A stretch of DNA of 64,000 nucleotides from Melastoma dodecandrum (lineage: Eukaryota; Streptophyta; Magnoliopsida; Myrtales; Melastomataceae): assembly GCA_029817715.1 (NCBI GenBank), contig JARUPY010000432.1, forward strand, positions 1 to 64,000, in the 5' to 3' direction. Both the position numbers and the translations under genes were made by a program. The notes below the pieces were generated by a model. That model was not told where the DNA came from and did not search any database. It saw only the letters and a list, made by a program, of their open reading frames with translations. Below, in pieces: positions 23,563 through 32,339 of this stretch (positions within the stretch are counted from its first letter, which is position 1; each line of letters begins with the position of its first letter).

Positions 23563-23573
23563 AAAAATAAAAG
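23563..23573 (+). promoter_or_regulatory. Possible internal TATA box before the env-position ORF
   Basis: AAAAATAAAAG lies 14 bp after the last palindrome, the same arrangement as the LTR, where the array is followed by TATAAAAAG about 46 bp downstream. A possible leader intron follows (GT at 23705 in GTGTAAGTA, AG at 23769-23770, 66 nt), then the ATG at 23854. The promoter role is inferred. Confidence 0.35.
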
Positions 23574-23853
23574 AGGGGTCGACCGCCCCAAACCCTAAAA
23601 TCATTTTTTTCTCTCTCACTTGCAGCTCTTCTCTCCCAGACGCCCCCACCACCTCCGGTGCCTGACGGTTCTGCCGATTTCCGTCGTCCACAACCTTCCC
23701 CGGTGTAAGTATCGGTTCCTACATCTCGAGCTCAAGCGCCCCTATCCAAATCTTTTCATTCGGACCCCAGGTGCGTTTTTCTCCGTCGCTTCTCCGGCAA
23801 TTAGTTGCTCTTAGTTGTTAGATTAGGAAGTGCGTAGGTGGAGATTTGGTTAG

Positions 23854-25032
23854 ATGGCTCCTAAGAGGCAGAAAACCGGTGCCGGGTCTTCCTCGGGGCA
23901 CACCGAGGACGATAGGATTAGGGAAGCGGCAATGACCCGCTCTATCATTGAGGAGTGCGGGATCAACGCTAATGAGCGGTATCTCGAAAGCTTCCAGTAC
24001 ATAGTTGATAAGCTAGGATGGGTAGAGTTTTGCTGGGAACCGCCCCCGGATAGTATACCTTTGGTTAGGAAATTCTATGCGAATGCGCATACCCATGACC
24101 CGAACGGTGAAACAATTCGGCTCAAGCATAAGAAAGTGGTATTTAGCCCGGACGCAATTGTGTCGATTTATAACTTGCCCCGTTATGAAACTGATGGCTG
24201 GAATGCGTATCTCGCCGAATCCTTTGATGCTCAAGCCATATTAGAGACATTAACTAGGGACCGGGCAGGATCACGGTGGATATTGTCGACATCAAACGAA
24301 CCCATAGCACTCCAGGGTTCAGATCTCCACGCGACGGCGAAGATGTGGCAACTCTTCGTCTCCGCACGACTTATCCCGGGAACCAACGTCTCCCGTCTAA
24401 CTAAGGAAAGGGCGGCGCTGATATACTGCATATTGCAGTTGAAACAGATTGATGTAGGGGTAGTAATTAATGGTATGATTCATCGCTGCCTTCGTGAACT
24501 TAATCTTGGATTATGGTTTCCCACCATAATCACTGAGTGGTGTAGAAAGGCAGGGAGTAGGGTGGACCCGAAGGAGGGGCGGATCCAACCTCAAAAATCG
24601 CTCAACAATGCATCATGGCTCAGGATCCAGCACGAGATCACGGTCAAGGAGAAACGCGACGGGGGTATAGTCCCGGTTCAATCTGCTACTGGAGGGGAAC
24701 CATCCCAACCCGACCCGACTCCGGTACCGAGTTTTCCCTCTGAAGAGGACCGATGGGCTCAGATGACGACGTTCATGCAATCCACGATGGACTTCCAGCA
24801 GCGCGCCTTGGCATTTCAGCAGAGTTCCCTGGATTTTCAAGCGCGTTCGCTAGCCTACCAGCAACATACCATGGACTACCAGAGATATCAAATGGACTGT
24901 CTCCGTCACCTCGGTGTTTCTCATGGCGTGGATTTCTCTTCGTTTCAGGAGCCGGTTTTTCACTATCCCCCTCCTACGGAAGACGCAGCGGATGATCCTA
25001 TCTCTGAGGATGAGCAGCCCGGCGACGATTGA
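23854..25032 (+). CDS. Copy C env-position ORF, putative plant transposon protein family
   Basis: 392 residues, intact. The N-terminus is basic (MAPKRQKTG), then a globular region of about 250 residues (residues 20-270) with the RLIPGTNVS and RAALIYCIL stretches typical of the plant transposon protein domain seen downstream of pol in Athila elements. Next comes a Gln/Met-rich stretch with repeated FQQ/YQQ heptad-like units (residues 300-345, possible coiled coil) and an acidic tail ending EDEQPGDD. No transmembrane segment or signal peptide is visible, so it is not a typical envelope protein. Its function is unknown. The Met is preceded by its own leader and array (see 22977-23573). Confidence 0.85.
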   Translation: MAPKRQKTGAGSSSGHTEDDRIREAAMTRSIIEECGINANERYLESFQYIVDKLGWVEFCWEPPPDSIPLVRKFYANAHTHDPNGETIRLKHKKVVFSPDAIVSIYNLPRYETDGWNAYLAESFDAQAILETLTRDRAGSRWILSTSNEPIALQGSDLHATAKMWQLFVSARLIPGTNVSRLTKERAALIYCILQLKQIDVGVVINGMIHRCLRELNLGLWFPTIITEWCRKAGSRVDPKEGRIQPQKSLNNASWLRIQHEITVKEKRDGGIVPVQSATGGEPSQPDPTPVPSFPSEEDRWAQMTTFMQSTMDFQQRALAFQQSSLDFQARSLAYQQHTMDYQRYQMDCLRHLGVSHGVDFSSFQEPVFHYPPPTEDAADDPISEDEQPGDD

Positions 25033-26167
25033 TCAGGGAGCACTATTTCCCTTTTTGCACTTTCTTTTCGAGTTTCTACTACGGCGTTATGTTTGCACCG
25101 AGGTCGCTGCAATGTTTAGGTTTGGGGGTGTGGTGTTTGTCTGCTGGTGCAAGTTTTGATTGTGTTAGGCTCCTTTATGCTTGTTAGAAATTTTGTTTAG
25201 TTTGTTTTCGTTTTTGATCATTTTTATCGTTTAGAAAAAAAAAGAAAAAAAAAATTCATGTCGAACCTCCTCAGGTAGCCTTAGGAATTTGAGAGCAAAG
25301 AGTCTGACTCTAGAATGATGCCTTGAGGTAGAGCACACCTAAGGAAGAGAAGGAGGTTGTTCTAAGTTAGCGTGTGGAATTTGAATAAGTAAAAAGAGAA
25401 ATACTCAGTAGGGAGCATGATTAACAGTGAGAGCTTTACACCTTCCTTGAAAGTATAGCCACTGGGATAAGTAGGGGATCTTAAACCAACTCTTGAAGCT
25501 AGCTCTGACCTTTGTTTAAAAAAAAAAAAATGAGAAAGAAAACGGTTGCCAAGGCTCTGAGCACCACTATCCAGGTTAGAAAGTGTGAAAAATTGAAAAA
25601 GAAGCAACGATTAGTGAGTAATGAAAAGATAAGGCCTGGATATGTGCTTGTGGTGTGAGTCTTCCTTGCGGCTCGAGTTTTCGTCCTAGGGGTGCTTTAT
25701 CACCTAGTGCCTTGGTCCAACTGGACCGGGAGACACTGACTGAGAACTCGCTACACGGGCATTTGCGGGAATTGATTAGCATTTAGAGTCGTGCAATCGA
25801 GGAGAAAAAAAAAATGAAACAAGAATGATTGAGTAGAAGGTTCATGAGTAGGTGGAAGGAGGCGGCAAGAGGTAAGTCCCTGAAAATTCCTCGGTGGCTA
25901 TGAAAGATTCGAGGGTGTGTGGTAATCATTGTGAAAGGGTAACCTACTGGGATGAGTTTTAAAGCAAAGTGTTAATAGCACACGCTAGCGGTGAATAGAC
26001 TCTGACTCTGAATGAAGTGTGCGACCTCATCTGAGGGTGTTTAAGGACAATTTGCAATCAAAAGACTAAGGTGGTCTGAGGAGTGACGTTGAGTCTTGTG
26101 TTTGCTTTGCCTTGGTATGTTTTATTTTGTTTTGCTCGAGGACTAGCAAAGATTAGGTTTGGGGGTG
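25033..26167 (+). repeat. Copy C 3' untranslated region with two polypurine-like tracts
   Basis: Non-coding. The functional polypurine tract GGTTTGGGGGTG abuts the LTR at 26167. A second copy of the same 17 bases (TTAGGTTTGGGGGTGTG) lies at 25116-25132. No gene is seen between them. Confidence 0.8.
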
Positions 26168-26372
26168 TGATAACTCTAGTAAAATAGAGTTATATGATCA
26201 CATTTAGGCTTAATTCTAGTTAGTTTCGAGAATTTTAATTGTTATTGTTTGCCAATTGAGCTGTAAATTGTCATTCATCACGTTTGCTTTGTGATCGTAG
26301 GAAGTAAATGAAGGCATGACGGAAAACAAAGCAAAAGGGTGAAGGATGAAGAGGAATAGAAGGCGGAGGGCA

Positions 26373-26624
26373 CGGTGCAGCTGCAACCAATCTTCTTGCA
26401 GCTGCGCAAGTGAAGCAGAAGGACGACAGACAGGCTCGTGCAGCTGCAACTCCAAGCTCGTGCAGCTGCACGACGAGAGGAGGAATCGATCAAGGACATC
26501 AGACTGGTCGTTGCAGTTGCAACGCCAGTCCCGTGCAGCTGCACGAGTGCGACAGGGCAGATATGAAAAGAGCTTCAGAGAGATCATTGCAACTGCAACG
26601 AATTCATCTTGCAGCTGCAAGACA
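26373..26624. repeat. TGCAGCTGCA palindrome array in the 3' LTR (U3)
   Basis: Four palindrome pairs; CTCGTGCAGCTGCACGA and TCGTTGCAGTTGCAACG are examples. The last core ends about 47 bp before the TATA box, placing the array where transcription-factor sites of the LTR promoter are expected. Confidence 0.85.
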
Positions 26625-26670
26625 TAATATTGCCCGAAAATTAGATTTTATTTTTTAGATTTGCTTTAGG

Positions 26671-26679
26671 TATAAAAAG
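26671..26679 (+). promoter_or_regulatory. LTR TATA box
   Basis: TATAAAAAG, the only canonical TATA in the LTR, downstream of the palindrome array. Transcription would start about 26700, making U3 about 530 bp. The same box is conserved in the inverted LTR. Confidence 0.6.
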
Positions 26680-27542
26680 ATTGGATTCTAGGTTTTCGTT
26701 CGGAGGGAGGTGGCCTTCTCTCTCTTGCCCTTCTGACTTTAGTTTTGGCACTCGACGACGGCTAGGAACAAGGAGACGAAGACGTTGATGGAGACTTCGA
26801 CGATCTTTCTTTTCTCTTTGCTTTTTGTTTCGTTTGCGATGTCGAACTAAACATCTTTTTTCTAGGATGATGATGAACCGACTCGTGTAGTTGGTTATCC
26901 ACTTTTTCGGAATCAATTCAAGAAGATTTATCGTTTACTTGTGTTTCTTCTGTGTTTAATGCTTACCTATCGGGTTGATCCCCGGTTTGTATGAACTCTT
27001 AGTCTTAAGTGAACTCGAGAGAGACTTAAGATTAGAAGAGGGGAAACATAACTTAGGTTATGGCCGAGAGATTGGCTTAACTAAGAGGAGTATAGAGATA
27101 TACACTCGTAGGTAACCGAGAGAACAATTGGATCTCAAGGAATTCTGATTATTCGTGATTCGCTATAGAAATATAGGTTTACGGGTGATTAGTAATTCAC
27201 AGTTACAGCCTCGAGAGAGGTGTAGCGATTGTTAGGGAATTGTGGTTAGTAAACGGTAAAACGGATTGAATTGAGGAAGAGAGAGTGCGATAATCTATGA
27301 ATCGATAGGAGATTCGGAGTCCTAGGCCTTTATTATTTGAATTACAACCTTGCTTCCATTTTTCTTGCGATTTACTTTCTTGCACCCAACCTTTCATTAC
27401 TCAACCTTCTTGACTAGAATTTGAACTCAATAATTGACTATTGGCAGTAGATTCTGTCTAATCAGTCCTCGTGGGAACGATCTTTCTCATCACTTTATTA
27501 CTTGGCGCGACCCGTATACTTGCGTGTGCGTTTTAGCGAACA

Positions 27543-27547
27543 CTGTT
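27543..27547. repeat. Right target-site duplication (CTGTT)
   Basis: Partner of 508-512 with one mismatch. The DHHC reading frame continues at 27548, so these five bases are the duplicated copy. Confidence 0.75.
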
Positions 27548-28141
27548 ACTCTGGCGAGTATGTGGCTTCGTATGTCCTGACACAACTTACAGTTTCTGAC
27601 TAGTTTCCTGAAAGTGGATCTCCCTTGTAAAATGCAGGACTTCTGTCAGATCCCACTGCTCCCTCTTCTTTTGGAGCTTGGTTGCGTCACTCCAGTTCCC
27701 GGCACTTTGGCGCTTTGTTCTTTGTCGTTACAGATTCTTGGCTCTTCCTGGGTGTTGCAGGATTGACTGTTGTGCAAGCTTCTCAGGTGAACTGCCCGAT
27801 CCCATGATTACGTGTTCTTACAATGATCTTTTTTTTTGGAAACAAGGTAATTACTCTTGGGCATCATATCTTCGATCTTGGCAGATCTCTCGCAAAATAT
27901 CACGGCAAATGAGAAGGAACATGCAGTGCGCTATAGCTACCTGAGAGGCCCTGACGGCCGGTTCCGCAATATGTATGATCGTGGATGTAGAAAAAACTGC
28001 TTCGACTTCTTGATTTATGGCTATAGCGTTGATGGCGAGTACATCAATGATTTAACTGATCCTGAGGGTATTGGGATGACGGATATGACTCTTCCGAGGA
28101 CTCTTCCGGAACTCTGTCGAGCCTATTTATTCCAGGGGTGA
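27548..28141 (+). pseudogene. DHHC protein S-acyltransferase (TIP1/PAT24-like), 3' fragment after the insertion
   Basis: The reading resumes in phase after the insertion: exon pieces 27548-27569 (TLASMWL), 27638-27786 and 27885-28141. The second encodes SDPTAPSSFGAW and a transmembrane-like stretch ending VVQASQ. The third encodes the conserved region after the last membrane span, [20 protein letters not shown], then RGCRKNC and a short tail with stop at 28139-28141. Together with 76-512 this rebuilds the order expected for TIP1/PAT24-type enzymes. About 27893-27897 the ISRNIT-type motif is broken (the CGC-AAA-ATA run is one base short or two long), a frameshift additional to the insertion. 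An AATAAA lies at 28293-28298. It is convergent with the PHOX-like gene on the other strand. Confidence 0.85.
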
Positions 28142-28832
28142 CACAGTTTGCTGCCATGTGTAAGTACACAGTGGATATCATGTACAGAGACAACACGAGA
28201 GAATGTTTTCTCGGCTGTCTTAACTGCAGAACTTCATGTTCATGATTATCCTGCGAGTGTTGTTTCTGCAGCTCAGAAATCAACAGTTTTACAATAAAAA
28301 AGATATAATTCCACATTATTCAGAAGGTTTACATAATGAACCCAAAAGAATTGACTGAACATTGACAACTCACAATCCCAGAAAACACCATCTCAATGCT
28401 TCAGTTATCTGTAATTTCCCAAAAAAACTATCTGGGATCAACATGCATATCCAAAACACTGACAGACGTCAAAGACCTGTAAACAACTATGCACTTTTTT
28501 TGAATTAATTTTCTAAACTAAATACAACAACCCACACACAAAATTGAAAAGGTAAATATGTCAGCTATGATCTGACCAGGACATAGACAACTGCTACCCC
28601 CTTCCCATGAAGAAAGTGGCATGTTTCTGCTAAATGCAGAAACCGAAACACCAAGCCAGGTGATCCATGTCCACAAAGTGACAACATGAGACAAAGCAAA
28701 GCAAAACTATCCTGCAAACAAGTAGTCAGTTCACTGTCAGCAACCAGGGAGGAAAGCATATTTTAGTAATACAAAGAGTTAGGACAAAAGGCTATTAACT
28801 CAAACCTCCCGACTGGTTTGGAGGCGGTTCAT
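28142..28832. other. Convergent intergenic region
   Basis: 3' flank of the DHHC fragment (AATAAA at 28293-28298) and of the PHOX-like gene on the opposite strand. No further gene is seen. Confidence 0.6.
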
Positions 28833-31048
28833 TCAAGAATTCTCTATATGAACAAGTCCAGATGTCCGGCGCCGGAAAAATGGCTCTAGTCGAAACGAGG
28901 GAACACCTCTCTGCCACTTCTGGGCTTCATGCATCTCATTCCTTGTTTGTATAATATCATCAAGCTTGAAACCCACACCTATTACAAAGAAAAAGGATTG
29001 GTATTTCCAAGACTACGCATGACAGCAATAGAAAGATCAATCATACAATACCTTCAACTGAAGTTTTATTTGAACAGTGGTTTTTAACCATGATGGCTAT
29101 ATCAGCTTGGGATATTCCTGCAAGTTTAAACTTCTCGACTGCAATTTCAAGACATTCATTCCACGCAGGTAATCCTAACTTAGATTCTAGGATAGAGCGT
29201 TCATAGAGCATCCTGCCCCACAGCAGGTTTATCTGTGACCTCAATTTTGCTGTTCTCTCAGAAGCTTCATCTGGGGTCATATCATTGAATAATCCATCCA
29301 AGCCTAACTTTTCAAGATGAACCTCACAGCTGTCCAGTTTTGACTGGTTTCTCTGCCATTGTCCTTCTGCTTGTTCGCATATCTGCATCCCCTTCTCCAT
29401 GTTCTCCTCAGCACTGTTATAAAGGTAGAGAACCTCAACAGAAGGCCATGTTTCCAAGTTGACTCTATTGCCGACAGCATGATACCACATAAGTTTAGCC
29501 TGCTCAAATTGCTCCTGTCCAATTGCAAGATAGGCTTCAAAGAAGTCTGGTTTGATCTTCAATGCTTCTCCGTATCTTCTACCAGCAATCTTGTACTCTT
29601 CCAGGGCCCACACGAACGCATTTTTAATTTTCTCGAGTATCACATGCTCGGAAGCATGTTCAGATAGGTAGACCCCCTTCCTTGCTCTGGACATATGAAC
29701 ATTCCCCCAATTGAACAATGCTACAGCCGCCATCTCTTGAAATTTATCAGCTGCTACACCAAAGATGTTCTGTGCTTCTTCACTTGTCACGGTTTCCTCC
29801 ATGGCCTCTGAATAAAGCTTCATCCCGAGCTCTTGAAGATCCAAATACTCATCTGAATCCAAACCTACACAGTTTTTGAACAGCTGAGCAAAGTGGATTA
29901 TCCAATCATCTATGCATGTTAACTGATTTTTCTGCTGTTGGAATAGTTTCTCCTGTGTAGTATTGGAATCGATGTCATCCTCCTTGTATGAGAGCTTAGC
30001 CATGAAGGGATCCTGCTCAGGGGAGACTTCAACTACATATAGCCTGAGAGAACCATGGGAATCTGCCGCTGCCTCCGCCCATCTTAATTCTTCATCAGAA
30101 GTAATCGTCACCAAATCACCTTCTGGATCTCTGTACTTGATAAGAACAGCTTGTGAATTAGGGAACCGGTCACGTATAACTTCGCGTACCTGTAGGAGAC
30201 TGCAGGAAACTGGTAGCTCTGCCCATCTTATGTCCTCTCCAAAAATAAGCTTGACATTCCTCTTTGGGGCTTCAGCTACATTCACAATTTTCTCTTCCAC
30301 AACTACCTTGTCTTCAGGCTTCTTATTTTTATTTTCATCCTCTTCTTGACTGAGCTCTCTCTTTGGTCCAACCTCCTTTTCCTGGACTTTATTAACATCT
30401 CCAGTCGCTTTTTCGAATTTTTCCAGCGGCTTTTTTCACCTCTATACGACTCCTTTTACTCTTCTTCTTCTTCTCTTTAACCACCTTTGCCAGCGATGAA
30501 GTAGGAGGCTCAACATAGTCATGCGGCAACTCAATTGTTGCATTGTTCCCAGATAACACTCTTTTGGATATAGCATCCTTCACCCTATCAGCAATTTCCA
30601 GTGCCATAACATTGTTCGGTTCCATATTCAAAACCGTTGAAGCATCACGGAGAGCTAAATCAAGTCGATTCATAGCCTCGTAGCATCTAGCCCTCTTCAG
30701 TAGAGCTTTAGAATATTTGGGTGTTACTTCAAGGGCCAAGTTACACTCGTTTATCGCACGGGGGTACTCGTCCAGTCCCATTTGCATGTAACAGGCAGCC
30801 ATATTGCTTCTCAAGTATGATACGTCAATATGAACCCTAGGAAGCAATTTGATCGCCTTCTCGTACATCATCATGGCTCCTTCGTAATCTCTCTTCTGGA
30901 ACAACCTATTCCCTTCTTCCTTCAATTCATGGGACATCGCAATGAAAACGGCCGTGTCCTTATCGTACGCCTTGAGGCTACTATCCCTGGCTTTCTCCCC
31001 CGACACGCCCCCTCCCGACTTGTTCTTCCTCCCAACATGTTTCCCCAT
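28833..31048 (-). CDS. PHOX/CLMP1-like protein (TPR plus PB1 domains), with an apparent frameshift
   Basis: Two coding exons on minus: 31048-29052 and 28978-28833 (donor GTATTG, acceptor AATAG; the Gly codon is split). The start is MGKHVG at 31048. The N-terminal third is a three-repeat TPR domain ([51 protein letters not shown]). After a Lys-rich linker comes a PB1 domain ([35 protein letters not shown]), then a long helical C-terminal region. This is the domain order of Arabidopsis CLMP1/PHOX proteins, linked to chloroplast distribution and Hsp-binding TPR function. In the linker, a T6 run at 30431-30436 has one base too many: the TPR frame ends at 30392, while the other frame continues into PB1 without a break. 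Either the assembly has an error or the gene is damaged. Assignment strong, integrity uncertain. Confidence 0.85.
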
Positions 31049-31640
31049 CGCTCCTACAACTCCTAATAACCACCAGACCCCGCAACTCCCACACAGCAAG
31101 AAGCTCGCAGATTAATCAGCCAATAACCCTCTCAAATACGCCCACAGATCTCAATAAATCGCCAACCAAGCAACCCGAATGCAATCAGTCGTTACCCGAC
31201 CCGATTCTCAGCTCAGAACGCGCATCAACTAGAATGAGATTCGACAAAACACATCCACGCAGATTCCCAAAGCCAAAAGCTCCCCCTTTACCCCCTCCCC
31301 TCCACAAGAGGGCCGACAGAAGAAACGAGATCTGCAGGCGCTTCAAAATTTGTGAGGGGGGTATGATTACAGAGTTGGGATCTTTGCCCCACAAAATGGT
31401 CGAGATCGAAGCTGGGGCAGACAGAGAGAGAGAGGCAGAGGGTTGCAGGAGAAAACGGAACCTACGACTACGACAAGTGTTCGGTTGGCCGTTCGTTTCT
31501 GTTTTTTCTTTGTAATGTCGAAAATTAATATCAACAATAATTAGCAATAAATGACAGCTGGTTCTAAGGATTCCTTTGAGGTCAGGTTGATAAAAAAGGC
31601 TACTACCCACACACGAGGAAGTTTGTTCAAGTTGATAATC
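31049..31640 (-). other. Upstream region of the PHOX-like gene
   Basis: 5' flank with CT-rich stretches when read on minus. It probably holds 5' UTR and promoter. No clear TATA box or further coding exon was found. Confidence 0.4.
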
Positions 31641-32339
31641 GTCTGCAATTCATATCAAACTCACGCTTCGTTCGTGTATCCGTTCTCTTAAATATAGGGA
31701 CATAGCAGAAAGTGGGCATGAGAGTACTACCCTAGATACTCACCGAGAAATCCAAGAAGCGAAGAGAGGAGGGCTTGACGTGCCGTTGAAAAGCGCACCA
31801 AAACAACAATCTTCGATGTTAAGAAGATAAAAGAATCAAGCGAAAGTGATCTTGCGTCTAACTCGCCGAGCGACGACAACCTGATCCAATCCGGGACTCC
31901 ACCCGAGGCGTAAGAAGTTGCAAGCAACGTTCTCATGCTACCAGCTGAGTTCGCCAAAAAGGAAAGTGGTCTGATGGAAGGTAGGCTACCTCTACCCTTC
32001 TATCTTAATACCTCAATAGATATACCTCGGAACTTTCCGAGTAGGTGGTTTGAATTCAAACCTCGGAGGAGGCAATAGAAGGGAGATGAAGGGAGCGGCT
32101 GCAATAGAACGAGCTCCCTCTCGTCTTGTTTCACCTTAAGAACGAGAGCCTCGCGCCGCTCACCCCACGAACGCTAGAAGGACTGCCGAAAGAGGGAAAC
32201 CAGGACTGGCAGCTCCGGACGACCGGCGCTCGCTTGATCAATCTCGGCCAACACATACAACAGCTGGTTGAAGTCCTCCTCAGAGATAACCTCGTGTTCG
32301 AGGAGGACGGTGGCCGAAGCGATTAAAGAATGCAAAGGC
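31641..32339. other. Unassigned degenerate sequence
   Basis: No credible ORF. The texture (short GC-rich blocks with many stops in all frames) resembles the neighbouring transposon relic. Probably its 3' flank, not proven. Confidence 0.3.

Larger units (their letters stand above)
513..27542. mobile_element. 27.0 kb composite block of Athila-like LTR retrotransposon copies
   Basis: The block starts with the LTR terminus TGATAACTC and ends with the LTR terminus AGCGAACA. Order inside: truncated LTR and internal region A (+), inverted copy B with its LTR (-), a 3' fragment (-), then copy C (+) with a complete 3' LTR. Lineage evidence: gag with [12 protein letters not shown], pol order PR-RT-RNaseH-IN, a primer site matching tRNA-Asp, and a separate 3' ORF of the putative plant transposon protein type. 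All copies are defective. The outer LTRs with matching target duplications suggest one original insertion that later gained extra copies by rearrangement. Confidence 0.9.
26168..27542 (+). repeat. Complete 3' LTR of copy C
   Basis: 1375 bp, TGATAACTC to AGCGAACA, followed by the target duplication and the DHHC exon. It holds the palindrome array (26373-26624) and a TATA box (26671). Confidence 0.9.

Noticed and set aside
23854..25032. Retroviral envelope gene
   Set aside because: Position fits, but there is no signal peptide, membrane span or cleavage motif; it fits the plant transposon protein family instead.
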